Source of the DNA: Arthrobacter sp. 9V
GTDB taxonomy: Bacteria; Actinomycetota; Actinomycetes; Actinomycetales; Micrococcaceae
Direction: 5' to 3'
Assembly (NCBI RefSeq): GCF_902506065.1
Contig: NZ_LR732912.1
Span: 404,529 to 468,528 of the forward strand
Length of the DNA: 64,000 nucleotides
Of the stretch, positions 51,465-59,940 are shown one piece after another. Both the position numbers and the translations under genes were made by a program. Under the pieces are notes generated by a model. That model did not search any database. It saw only the letters and a list, made by a program, of their open reading frames with translations, and was not told where the DNA came from. Every line of letters starts with the position of its first letter. Positions within the stretch are counted from its first letter, which is position 1.

Positions 51465-52448
51465 CTACCAGCGCGGGTGGATCGCTTCGCGGAAGTAGCG
51501 GTCGTAGATATCCCGCACCCCCTCAGCCAAGCCTTCTCCCACGGATTGAAGTCCACCGGCCTCGGCATTTGCTGCTGCCTGCGAGGCGGATCGTGCACCG
51601 GGAATGACCGATGTGACACCGTCCTGGGCAATCACCCAGGCGAGGGCCGCTTGGGCGGTGCTGACGCCGTCGGGTACTAATCCGCTGAACTCCTGCGCGG
51701 CCTTCACCCCGGTTGCGAAGTCGACTCCGGAGAACGTCTCGCCCACGTCGAAGGCAGAACCGTCCCGGTTGTAGTTCCGGTGGTCGTCCTCCGGGAATTC
51801 GGTGTCCGGGGTGTACTTGCCGGACAGCAAACCGGATGCCAGTGGAACCCGGGCAATGATGCCAACGCCCGCTTCCCTGGCTGCCGGCAGCACCTCATCC
51901 AGGGGCTTCAACCGGAACGCGTTGAGGATGATCTGGACAGTGGCGGTGTTCCCGCGCCTGATGGCTTCAAGGGCCTCGTCCGTCCGCTCGACGCTGACGC
52001 CGTAATTGCGGATGGCGCCCTCGCTGACCAGCGTGTCCAGGGCGTCGTAGACTTCGTCGCTGCTGTAAACGGACGTGGGTGGGCAGTGCAACTGGACGAG
52101 GTCCAGGGTGTCCTGCTGGAGGTTGCGCCGGGAGCGGTCCGTCCATGCCCGGAAGTTCTCCAGGGTGTAGTTTTGGTGGACTTGATCCACTCGGCGGCCC
52201 ATCTTGGTGGCCACCGTGAGGTTCAGCTCCGGGTGGGCGCGCAGGAAGCGGCCAATGAACTGCTCACTCCGGCCGTCACCGTAGACGTCTGCGGAGTCGA
52301 AGAAGTTGACGCCGCCTTCCACCGAGGCTTCAAGGACGGCGACGGCGTCCTCTTCCGTGACGGAACCCCAGTCGGCTCCGAGTTGCCACGTGCCAAGTCC
52401 TATGGTGGAGACGGACCGGCCGGTCTTGCCAAGTATGCGTTGTTCCAT
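51465..52448 (-). CDS. aldo/keto reductase
   Basis: A 327-residue NADPH-dependent TIM-barrel oxidoreductase. The catalytic set is visible: Asp and Tyr in FFDSADVYGDG, Lys in VATKMG and His in VQLHCPP. The cofactor-binding C-terminal block SVIPGARSASQAAANAEA is also present. Substrate unknown. It is transcribed after the sigma factor gene on the same strand (18-base gap) and may share its transcript. Confidence 0.88.
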   Translation of the reverse strand: MEQRILGKTGRSVSTIGLGTWQLGADWGSVTEEDAVAVLEASVEGGVNFFDSADVYGDGRSEQFIGRFLRAHPELNLTVATKMGRRVDQVHQNYTLENFRAWTDRSRRNLQQDTLDLVQLHCPPTSVYSSDEVYDALDTLVSEGAIRNYGVSVERTDEALEAIRRGNTATVQIILNAFRLKPLDEVLPAAREAGVGIIARVPLASGLLSGKYTPDTEFPEDDHRNYNRDGSAFDVGETFSGVDFATGVKAAQEFSGLVPDGVSTAQAALAWVIAQDGVTSVIPGARSASQAAANAEAGGLQSVGEGLAEGVRDIYDRYFREAIHPRW

Positions 52449-52466
52449 GGATTCGACTATATGGGG

Positions 52467-53666
52467 TTATTGCTCGTCCATCCGCGCTACTTTTCCCATT
52501 AAGTACTTTCGTTCCGGCAGGCTGCCGGTCTTCTTGGCGGCGGAAAGGTAGGCTGCGCGGGCTTCAGCGTAGGAGCCGGACATTTCCAGCAAATGACCCC
52601 GCACGGCGTCCAAACGGTGTGTGCGGCCAAGCGCCGCGTCGAGCCCGGCCAGCAGCTCAAGACTAGCGGCTGGCCCATGCACCATGGCCACGGCAACCGC
52701 TCGGTTCAGGGTTACCACGGGGCTGGGGGCTACGGCTTCAAGGACCGTGTACAGGGCCAAAATCTGCGGCCAATCAGTCTGGTCGTCGGAGGCAGCCTCT
52801 GCGTGAACGGCAGCGATGGCCGCCTGAAGTTGATACGGACCAGCGGCCCCTCGCCCCAGCACAGAGGACAACAATGAGACGCCCTCCTCTATCTGCTCCC
52901 GATTCCACAATCCTCGGTCCTGCTCCGCCAAGGGCACGGGTGTCCCGTCCGGCAAAGCACGCGCCGCCCGGCGGGAATCGGTCAGCAGCATCAACGCCAG
53001 CAGGCCCGTGGCCTCAAGCTCACGCGGCGCCGCGGCCACCAGCAGGCGCGTTACGCGGATGGCCTCAGTGGTGAGCTCCTCGCGTTGCAAAGAAGGACCA
53101 GAGCTAGCAGCGTAGCCTTCGTTGAAAATCAGGTACAGGACGTGAAGTACGACGCCGAGCCTCGCCTTGCGCTCCGACGGCGGCGGCAAGGTGAAGGTGG
53201 CGCCGGCTTTCTGGATCCCTTGTTTCGCGCGGCTGATGCGTTGTCCCATGGTCGCTTCGGGGACCATGAAAGCGGAGGCGATTTCCGCCGTCGTGAGTCC
53301 TCCAACTGCCCGGAGCGTGAGGGCGAGCTGCGACGGAGCGGACAGCGCCGGATGGCAGCAGAGGAACATCAAGGTGAGGGTGTCGTCGTCTTCCGGGGCG
53401 GAGTTGTACTGGAAATCGAAGTCCATGGCAGCAACGCGTTCCTCGCGTGCCCGCCTGGCGCTTTCACTCCTGTAATAATCCACCAGCCGGCGGGAAGCCA
53501 CGGCCATCAGCCAGGCTCGAGGGTTCTCCGGCAACGCGGTTGGCCACCGCTGGGAGGCCTCGAGGAGCGCCTCCTGGACGGCATCCTCGCACGCGTCGAA
53601 TTGGCCGTGGGTCCTCGCCAGCACGCCGAGGACCTGCGGCGCCAACGTGCGCAGCAGGTCCTCCAT
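52467..53666 (-). CDS. ECF sigma factor of the ECF42 type with C-terminal TPR-like extension
   Basis: A 399-residue sigma factor. Region 2 (DACEDAVQEALLEASQRWP, then NPRAWLMAVASRRLVDYYR) and region 4 (GLTTAEIASAFMVPEATMGQRISRAKQGI) occupy residues ~1-160. The remaining ~240 residues form the helical extension typical of ECF42 (LYLIFNEGYAASSG; the DRGLWNREQIEEG motif). No anti-sigma gene is adjacent. Instead a DGPF-type protein gene lies 21 bases upstream, the known ECF42 partner. Confidence 0.88.
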   Translation of the reverse strand: MEDLLRTLAPQVLGVLARTHGQFDACEDAVQEALLEASQRWPTALPENPRAWLMAVASRRLVDYYRSESARRAREERVAAMDFDFQYNSAPEDDDTLTLMFLCCHPALSAPSQLALTLRAVGGLTTAEIASAFMVPEATMGQRISRAKQGIQKAGATFTLPPPSERKARLGVVLHVLYLIFNEGYAASSGPSLQREELTTEAIRVTRLLVAAAPRELEATGLLALMLLTDSRRAARALPDGTPVPLAEQDRGLWNREQIEEGVSLLSSVLGRGAAGPYQLQAAIAAVHAEAASDDQTDWPQILALYTVLEAVAPSPVVTLNRAVAVAMVHGPAASLELLAGLDAALGRTHRLDAVRGHLLEMSGSYAEARAAYLSAAKKTGSLPERKYLMGKVARMDEQ

Positions 53667-53687
53667 TGGTGCAGGCGGGTAGTCCAG

Positions 53688-54047
53688 TTAGACCTCCGGG
53701 GGCGCTTCCTGGACGGCCCGAAGTTCCACTGTCTGGGCATACTTCACAATGCTGGAGCAGATCTCCACCGCACGTTCCTCGCTGGCAACATCAACCACCC
53801 AGTAGCCCACCAGCGACTCCTTCGACTCGGCATATGGCCCGTCCGTGGTGATGACGCCGTCCGGGGTCTGCTTGACCAGTTTCGCAGTGCTGCCATCGGC
53901 CAGGCCGGCGTTGAACACCATCTCCCCGGACTCGGTGAGGTCCTTGTCGATCTGGATCATGAACCCGATCATTTCCTGGATCCATGCGGGGTCTGCGGTT
54001 TCCATCATGCCCTCGGCCGATCCGAACATCATGATCATGTATTTCAT
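53688..54047 (-). CDS. YCII-related DGPF-domain protein (ECF42 partner)
   Basis: A 119-residue protein with the MKYMIMMFGSAEG opening and the diagnostic DGPYAESKE motif near residue 73. AAGGAG lies 7 bases before the ATG at 54047, so the longer upstream frame is not used. DGPF proteins accompany ECF42 sigma factors; the molecular role is unclear and may be sensing or target function. Probably one operon with the sigma factor. Confidence 0.87.
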   Translation of the reverse strand: MKYMIMMFGSAEGMMETADPAWIQEMIGFMIQIDKDLTESGEMVFNAGLADGSTAKLVKQTPDGVITTDGPYAESKESLVGYWVVDVASEERAVEICSSIVKYAQTVELRAVQEAPPEV

Positions 54048-54141
54048 TTCAAACTCCTTGTGAGGAGCGCCCTTGGTGGGTGCTTTCACTCATAGGTCGG
54101 AACTGCGGTGGGCATTTCTACATGGCCGGGCAAACTTTATT

Positions 54142-54164
54142 GAAAAAGCTCAGGCGTCTTTTTC
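54142..54164 (-). terminator. weak hairpin after the methyltransferase gene
   Basis: GAAAAAG (54142-54148) pairs with CTTTTTC (54158-54164) across 9 bases. It is A/T-rich and so only moderately stable. It lies just past the methyltransferase stop. Confidence 0.35.
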
Positions 54165-54171
54165 GAAAGAT

Positions 54172-54987
54172 TCAGGCCCGGGCGATCACCTCTCCGTTGG
54201 GGATGAGGAAGAAGCCGTCATCAGTGGCTCCCCAGCGATGCCAACCTGCTGCGATCCGGGCGAGGTCCGCTTCATTGGCAAAGCCATATTCAAGGGCTTG
54301 CTCGGCGAAGGCTGAGTGCAGCACCCGTTCGCTCCAAACGCGGGATTGCCATGCTCGTTGCTGGGCGGTGGCGTAGAGCCAGTTGCTGCTGGTGGGAGCC
54401 ACCTGGGTGAAACCGGCTTCTTGGGCCCAGGAAACCAAGCGTCGGCCGGCGTCGGGTTCTGCTCCGTTGCGGCGGGCGATCTTTTGGTAGAGCTCCATCC
54501 AGTCGTCCAGCTCGGGGACTTCGGGGTACCAGCTCATGCCATGGAAATCGGCGTCGCGCACGGCAACGATTGCGCCCGGCTTTGCCACCCGCCGCATTTC
54601 CCGAAGGGCGGCAACGGGGTCGGTCAGATGCTGGAGGACCTGGTGCGCGTGAACGAGGTCGAACGACTCATCCTCGAAGTCGAGATCGTAGATATTGCCG
54701 GTCTGAAAGGTTACGTTATCCACGCCGCGCTCGGTAGCCAGTTCGGTGGCCTGCGCGACGATATCAGCGGACCGGTCCAAACCGATCACTTGCCCGGGCG
54801 CCACCAGCCCCGCGAAGTCGCACGTAATGCTGCCTGGTCCGCACCCGACGTCGAGCACTGACGTTCCAGGGGTGAGGTGTGGAATCACGAACGCGGCCGA
54901 ATTTTCGACCGTCCGTGAGGCATGGGCCCGGACAACCGACTCGTGGTGCCCGTGGGTGTAGACATCTTCAGGCTGCTGCGCGTTCAT
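54172..54987 (-). CDS. class I SAM-dependent methyltransferase
   Basis: A 271-residue enzyme. The SAM-binding motif I is VLDVGCGPGSIT near residue 45, followed by VIGLDRSADIV and the FDLVHAHQVLQHLTDP motif. UbiE/small-molecule type. Substrate unknown. The C-terminal ~90 residues are family-specific (WYPEVPELDDWMELYQKIAR). Same strand as the MarR gene 29 bases upstream. Confidence 0.87.
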   Translation of the reverse strand: MNAQQPEDVYTHGHHESVVRAHASRTVENSAAFVIPHLTPGTSVLDVGCGPGSITCDFAGLVAPGQVIGLDRSADIVAQATELATERGVDNVTFQTGNIYDLDFEDESFDLVHAHQVLQHLTDPVAALREMRRVAKPGAIVAVRDADFHGMSWYPEVPELDDWMELYQKIARRNGAEPDAGRRLVSWAQEAGFTQVAPTSSNWLYATAQQRAWQSRVWSERVLHSAFAEQALEYGFANEADLARIAAGWHRWGATDDGFFLIPNGEVIARA

Positions 54988-55016
54988 AGGGAAACGCTAC
55001 AACTCCGAAGGTGGAA

Positions 55017-55628
55017 TTAGGTGGAACGCGTCCCCTCTGCTTGGGTCGCTTCCTCACGTGCGGCAAGAGTGGCCTCCACCATGTCTGTCATGAACCGGGT
55101 AACGAGCTCCAGTTCCTCCGCGCTGTACGCGGCCATCGCCTTGCCCATCCGCATGGCAAGCGGCATGAACATGGCACTTCCGTCCCGGTACGCCTTGGGG
55201 GTCATCTGCAACTGAACCTGCCGCCGGTCGGTACCAAGACGTTCGCGCACTACGTGCCCGGAGGCGTGGAGTCGATCGACCAATGCCGTGGTGGCGGGGG
55301 AACTGAGCCGGAGTTCGGCGCGGAGAACACCCGGCGTGACCACCTTGCCCGCTGCGGAATGGCGCATGATCACGGCGAGCGCGTTCAGGTCCGTGCGGTG
55401 CATGTCGTTCCGGCCGCCCGCTGCGTCCACGTAGTGGTTGGCTTCGAGTGTGAAGTCCTGGAGGAGCCGCACGAGTTCTTGGGGAGCCGCGTTTTCCGGG
55501 CGGCCTCCTGCAGGGCCAGCACCGGGCCGTGTGTCGGGGCCAGCACCAGGGCGGGCGTCTGGGCGGCCGTCGGCTGGTCGGTCCTGTACCGCGTTCGCCT
55601 CGGGGCGCGGATCTGTTGGGTTCGACAT
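55017..55628 (-). CDS. MarR-family regulator with Pro/Arg-rich N-terminal extension
   Basis: A 203-residue regulator. Residues ~50-190 are a MarR winged helix (DLNALAVIMRHS; TPGVLRAELRLSSPATTALVDRLHASGHVVRERLG; DRRQVQLQMTPKA). Residues ~15-45 are an odd repeat of RPDARPGAGPDTRPGAG type, absent from most relatives. GGAGGGCGGAG precedes the ATG, which supports translation of the extension. It is divergent from an MMPL exporter whose promoter carries a near-perfect palindrome, the probable operator. Confidence 0.87.
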   Translation of the reverse strand: MSNPTDPRPEANAVQDRPADGRPDARPGAGPDTRPGAGPAGGRPENAAPQELVRLLQDFTLEANHYVDAAGGRNDMHRTDLNALAVIMRHSAAGKVVTPGVLRAELRLSSPATTALVDRLHASGHVVRERLGTDRRQVQLQMTPKAYRDGSAMFMPLAMRMGKAMAAYSAEELELVTRFMTDMVEATLAAREEATQAEGTRST

Positions 55629-55727
55629 CTCCGCCCTCCTGCTGCGTTGTCGGTGATTACTGCCTTCCGGATATTACTCCCAGCAGTAGGGGATTCGGGC
55701 ATTCCCGGTGAATAACCCTTGGAATAG

Positions 55728-55756
55728 TTCCATCATAGAGATAATCTATGATGGAA
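55728..55756. promoter_or_regulatory. MarR operator overlapping the MMPL promoter
   Basis: TTCCATCATAGA and TCTATGATGGAA form a perfect 12-bp inverted repeat around GATAA. A TTGGAA (55719) and TAATCT (55742) pair with 17-bp spacing would make a promoter inside it, so binding should block transcription. Confidence 0.82.
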
Positions 55757-55791
55757 TAAAGCCCCACCGCATTCGCACAGAAGAAGGACAC

Positions 55792-57966
55792 ATGAACTCG
55801 CGCAAAGTACCGTTCTGGCTGCGCTGGCTGATACCAGTGGTGCTGGTCATCACCTGGCTGGGCATCGCAGGAATCGGCGGCCCAACGTTTGGCCGGTTGG
55901 ACGAGGTCTCATCCAACGATCAAGCCTCTTTCCTGCCCGCAGGTGCTGAGGCCACCGAAGCCGGGGACTGGCAGGCCAAGTTCCGCGACTCCGAAGAGAT
56001 CCCTGCAATCGTCATCGTTGAGAGCGACGCTTCCTTCACCCCGGCACAGCTGGGCGAAGCAGCCCGGCTGAAAGCTGATATCGAGGCACTGAAGCTGGGG
56101 AGCGCCGTCGTCGGGCCCATCCCGTCCGAAGATGGCAAAGCCGTTCAGTTTGTTGTTCCCATGGCGTCCTCCGATGAGCTGCGCGAGAAAGTCCAGGAAC
56201 TGCGCGACGTAGTGCAGCCCGGAGCTCCGGACGGCATGAAGGCGTTCGTGACTGGCCCGGCAGGCTTGACGGCCGATCTGGTCAACGCGTTCAGCGGGAT
56301 CGACGGCATCCTGCTGCTGGTTGCCCTGGGTGCAGTGTTCCTGATCCTGCTGCTGGTCTACCGTTCAGTGGTCTTGCCGTTGGCAGTGCTGTTGACCTCG
56401 GTCTTCGCCTTGTGCGCGGCAATTCTGCTGGTGTTTGGAATGGCCAAAGCCGGCTGGATCCAGTTGAACGGCCAGAGCCAGGGCATCCTGTCCATCCTGG
56501 TCATTGGTGCCGCCACCGATTACGCGCTGCTGTTCGTGGCGCGGTTCCGGGAGGCACTGACGCACACCACCAACCGCACGCAGGCCGTGATCACGGCATG
56601 GAAAGCTTCCTTTGAGCCGATCCTCGCCTCCGGCGCCACAGTCATCATTGCGCTGCTCTGCCTGCTGTTCTCCGATTTGAATTCCAACAAGGCGCTGGGA
56701 CCCGTGGCTGCCGCCGGCATCCTCTGCTCTTTGTTTGCTGCGCTCACCCTCTTGCCGGCACTCATGGCGTTACTGGGCCGCGCCGCGTTCTGGCCCTTCC
56801 GTCCCAAGTTGCTGCCCGACGACGAACGCGAACCTGAGATTGTCACGGGCCTTGAGGGTCAAAAGGGACTGTGGCGCGCCACGGGTCGTCTTGTCTCCAA
56901 GCGACCGCGCGTAGTGTGGGTGGCTTCGGTCCTGCTTCTTCTTGCAGCTTCCACGGGCTTGATGCAGCTGAAGGCCAACGGTGTCCCGCAGACGGACGTC
57001 ATTCTTTCCGCATCCGACGCCGTGGACGGCCAGGACGCGCTGGCGCGCCACTTCGACGCCGGCAGCGGCAGCCCCGCCGTCGTGGTGGCTTCCCAAGGTT
57101 CCGCGCAGCAGGTGCTGGACAAGGTCAAGGCGGCCGACGGCGTGGGCGACGCCTACCTGCTGGCCGACGGGAATGTTCCCATCACCGGTGCTCCCGGGAC
57201 TCCCGCAGATCCCGCCGTTCGCGATGGCAGAGTACTTATCAATGCCACGTTGAACTCGGCGGCGGACTCGATAGAGGCCGAAGAAGCCGTGAAGTCCTTG
57301 CGGGTGTCGGTTAAGGAAGTGGATGCCGATGCTTTGGTGGGCGGTGTGACAGCCACTGCATTGGACACCAACACCACCGCGCAACGCGACTTGGTGGTGA
57401 TCATCCCGATCGTGCTGGTAGTCATCCTCTTCATCCTGATGCTCCTTCTGCGTTCGGTGGTGGCACCGGTGCTGCTGGTCCTGTCCGTGGTGCTCTCCTA
57501 CGGTGCCGCCATGGGTGTCTCCGCCTGGGTCTTCAATGGAGTGTTTGGATTCTCCGGGGCCGACGCCACGGTGCCGCTGTTCGGCTTCGTATTCCTGGTG
57601 GCACTCGGCGTGGATTACAACATCTTCCTGATGAGCCGTGTCCGCGAAGAATCGTTGAAGCATGGGACGCGGCCCGGAATCCTGCGGGGATTGGCCGTGA
57701 CAGGTGGTGTCATCACCTCAGCCGGTGTGGTGCTGGCCGCTACTTTCGCAGCCCTTGGCGTCATACCCATCATGTTCCTGGTGCAGCTCGCCTTCATTGT
57801 GGCGTTCGGTGTGCTGCTGGATACCGTGCTGGTCCGGTCCCTGCTGGTGCCCGCGTTGGCCTACGACATCGGCAGCAAGATCTGGTGGCCGGGCAAGCTG
57901 GCTCGCGAGACCTCGCCGGCCCCGGTTGAGCCTCGCGAGGAAGAAAAGGCACCGGCGGCTCGGTAG
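55792..57966 (+). CDS. MMPL/RND-family membrane exporter
   Basis: A 724-residue transporter of 12 helices in two repeats. Each half has a large extracytoplasmic loop after helix 1 and the RND/MMPL motif: GAATDYALLFVARFREAL in the first half and GVDYNIFLMSRVREE in the second. Proton-driven export of a lipid or drug is likely; the substrate is unknown. AAGGA lies before the ATG at 55792. Expression is predicted to be repressed by the divergent MarR protein. Confidence 0.9.
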   Translation: MNSRKVPFWLRWLIPVVLVITWLGIAGIGGPTFGRLDEVSSNDQASFLPAGAEATEAGDWQAKFRDSEEIPAIVIVESDASFTPAQLGEAARLKADIEALKLGSAVVGPIPSEDGKAVQFVVPMASSDELREKVQELRDVVQPGAPDGMKAFVTGPAGLTADLVNAFSGIDGILLLVALGAVFLILLLVYRSVVLPLAVLLTSVFALCAAILLVFGMAKAGWIQLNGQSQGILSILVIGAATDYALLFVARFREALTHTTNRTQAVITAWKASFEPILASGATVIIALLCLLFSDLNSNKALGPVAAAGILCSLFAALTLLPALMALLGRAAFWPFRPKLLPDDEREPEIVTGLEGQKGLWRATGRLVSKRPRVVWVASVLLLLAASTGLMQLKANGVPQTDVILSASDAVDGQDALARHFDAGSGSPAVVVASQGSAQQVLDKVKAADGVGDAYLLADGNVPITGAPGTPADPAVRDGRVLINATLNSAADSIEAEEAVKSLRVSVKEVDADALVGGVTATALDTNTTAQRDLVVIIPIVLVVILFILMLLLRSVVAPVLLVLSVVLSYGAAMGVSAWVFNGVFGFSGADATVPLFGFVFLVALGVDYNIFLMSRVREESLKHGTRPGILRGLAVTGGVITSAGVVLAATFAALGVIPIMFLVQLAFIVAFGVLLDTVLVRSLLVPALAYDIGSKIWWPGKLARETSPAPVEPREEEKAPAAR

Positions 57967-58019
57967 GCGAAGTACCGGGCCACAGGTGAGCGGCACTCAA
58001 GCAGCCGGGTGTCGCGCCA

Positions 58020-58427
58020 TTGTCCGGCGGCGGGTCCGGTGCTCAAGCGAGCACTACGGTTCCGCCGTCCGACAATGGCGAATCCATAGCAACCGCTCCG
58101 CTATCCGGCGAGGTGCATGTCAACGTATCTCCCCGCGGGCTTCCGGGCACCTTCGCGGTTCTTGATGAGCACACCTTTGCATGGCTGGATGTCACTGGCA
58201 GCGGGAGCGAAACCATAGCCCACTTGAGGGAGAACGGCCGGATTACCGTCGTGTTCTGCGCCTTTGTCGGGCGACCGAATATTGTCCGTCTCCACGGGAC
58301 GGGCCGAGTCGTAAGTCGCTATGACAGGGCCGACTACCGGATCACCAAGAACCGTACGAGCATCGACGGTCTGGCTGCCTATGACTTTGATGCTGCCGAA
58401 CCTGCCGAACCGTCAGTTCAAGGGTGA
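58020..58427 (+). pseudogene. decayed pyridoxamine 5'-phosphate oxidase-like gene
   Basis: Residues ~22-95 of the open frame match the PNPOx-like flavin-barrel family well (IATAPLSGEVHVNVSPRGLP; FAWLDVTGSGSETIAHLRENGRI; PNIVRLHGTGRVV). The normal first ~25 residues are replaced by unrelated Gly/Ser-rich sequence. After GRVV the frame jumps directly to the family's C-terminal end (KNRTSIDGL), so roughly 70-90 residues of the middle are missing. This looks like an internal deletion plus a lost start. Transcription from the MMPL operon is possible, but a functional fold is unlikely. Confidence 0.65.
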
Positions 58428-58428
58428 A

Positions 58429-59166
58429 TTAAGCCGGCCTGTCCACCGTGTACGGTACGACGACGTCCTCCGCAGCGCGCGAACCGGGGGTGAAAAGCGC
58501 CACCAGAAGGCCGAATCCGACGCCGGCACCGATCAGCTGCGCCGCGACGAACCCAGGCACTGAGCCCGGTGCGATTCCTGCGAAGGTGTCGCTGAAGATC
58601 CGTCCTACTGTCACTGCAGGGTTTGCGAAGGACGTAGAGGACGTGAACCAGTACGCTGCTCCGATGTAGGCGCCGACGGCAGGGGCTGCCAGGGAGCTGC
58701 GCTTGGTGGCGGCAAGGGAGAAAATCAGCAGAACAAGTCCGGCTGTGGCCACGATTTCGCCGAGCAGGGGGCCAGGACTCGCACGTTCTTTGCTGGACAT
58801 GGACGTCCCAACTTCAAACATGGCGTTCGCCAGTACGCTGCCGCCGATCGCACCCACAGTCTGCGATGCAACGTAGATGCCAAGTTCCTTCAGCGACAAG
58901 CCGTTGCCGACTCGCCTGCCCAGAATCCAGTCCACCAAAGACACCACGGGGTTGAAGTGCGCGCCGCTGATGGGACCGAAGATCAGTATGAGGACCGTCA
59001 GTCCGAGCACTGTGGCAGTGCTGTTCTGGAGCAACTGCAGGCCAACGTCGCCGGGGGAGAGTTGCTGCGCAGCGATACCGGAGCCCACAACTATGGCAAC
59101 AAGCAGGCAGGTCCCCAGAGCCTCAGCGAGACCGCGGCGCCACAACGTTGGCGAATGAGTGTTCAT
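58429..59166 (-). CDS. MIP-family channel (aquaglyceroporin, arsenic-locus type)
   Basis: A 245-residue channel with six hydrophobic helices. The two half-helix motifs are NPV in SGAHFNPVVSL and NPA in FANPAVTVGR. Bacterial aquaporins next to arsR/arsC genes (AqpS type) conduct As(III) out of the cell after arsenate reduction. The divergent ArsR-ArsC fusion 46 bases away supports that reading. No ArsB or Acr3 pump gene is in the window. The ATG at 59166 is chosen; the longer frame would overlap the divergent gene. Confidence 0.87.
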   Translation of the reverse strand: MNTHSPTLWRRGLAEALGTCLLVAIVVGSGIAAQQLSPGDVGLQLLQNSTATVLGLTVLILIFGPISGAHFNPVVSLVDWILGRRVGNGLSLKELGIYVASQTVGAIGGSVLANAMFEVGTSMSSKERASPGPLLGEIVATAGLVLLIFSLAATKRSSLAAPAVGAYIGAAYWFTSSTSFANPAVTVGRIFSDTFAGIAPGSVPGFVAAQLIGAGVGFGLLVALFTPGSRAAEDVVVPYTVDRPA

Positions 59167-59210
59167 GGAGAACAGCTTGACTGATGAAACTAGTTCAGTC
59201 AAAATTGAAC
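59161..59210. promoter_or_regulatory. ArsR-type operator region
   Basis: GTTCA (59193-59197) and TGAAC (59206-59210) form an inverted repeat with 8-base spacing. GTTC/GAAC arms recur at 59161-59173. They sit in the divergent promoter of the MIP channel and ArsR-ArsC genes. Confidence 0.55.
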
Positions 59211-59212
59211 CA

Positions 59213-59887
59213 ATGACTATTGAACGAAATTCGAGTCTCTTGGAGAGGGCTGCCAAATATGCCGCCCTGGCCGATCCTGCACGCCTGCGCATCGTGGACC
59301 TGTTGACCTTGGGGGACATGTCACCCAAAGAACTGCAGGAAGAGCTGGAGATGCCCGCCAACCTGCTGTCGCACCACTTGCGCTCAATGGAGGACGCTGG
59401 CCTGGCGGTCCGGCATAGGTCCGAAGGTGACAAACGGCGCAGCTATGTCCGGTTGGCCCCCGGCGCACTCGAGGGACTCACTCCCGGCAGGGAGCACGGC
59501 GCACAGCGGGTTTTGTTCGTCTGCACCCGGAACAGCGCGCGCTCGCAGCTGGCAACTGCGCTGTGGCGAACCGCGAGCGATATTCCTTCGGTGTCGGCAG
59601 GAACTCATCCCGCGGAACACGTAGCGCCAGGTGCAGTAGAGGTCGCACGCCGCCACGGCCTGGACCTTGCGGGCGCAAGACCCTGCCTGATAGACCAAGT
59701 GATGAGCGACGAAGACTTGGTAGTTACTGTCTGCGATAACGCCCACGAGGAGTTGCCGGGCATGAAGGGCATCCATTGGTCCATCCCTGATCCGGTCCGG
59801 CTTGACAGTGAAGAGGCGTTTGAGGGTGCGTTCGCCGACATTTCACGCCGCGTCAATGATCTCGCCCCCCGTTTGCGGGTGACCTGA
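59213..59887 (+). CDS. ArsR regulator fused to an LMW-type arsenate reductase domain
   Basis: A 224-residue fusion. Residues ~8-90 are an ArsR winged helix (YAALADPARLRIVDLLTLG; MPANLLSHHLRSMEDAGLAV). Residues ~98-224 are an LMW-phosphatase-type ArsC (Cys104-x5-Arg110 in FVCTRNSARSQ; VVTVCDNAHEELPG). The ArsR part contains no Cys at all, so classic As(III)-thiol sensing in helix 3 is absent. The ArsC part has one Cys (174) where the next gene's product has the CGDEC pair. It may sense arsenic through the reductase domain. The ATG at 59213 is used; the ribosome site is poor. Confidence 0.87.
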   Translation: MTIERNSSLLERAAKYAALADPARLRIVDLLTLGDMSPKELQEELEMPANLLSHHLRSMEDAGLAVRHRSEGDKRRSYVRLAPGALEGLTPGREHGAQRVLFVCTRNSARSQLATALWRTASDIPSVSAGTHPAEHVAPGAVEVARRHGLDLAGARPCLIDQVMSDEDLVVTVCDNAHEELPGMKGIHWSIPDPVRLDSEEAFEGAFADISRRVNDLAPRLRVT

Positions 59888-59940
59888 CCCTGGCCTCCCC
59901 ACACTATTTGACAGACCAACCCACCGACGCAGGAGACCCC

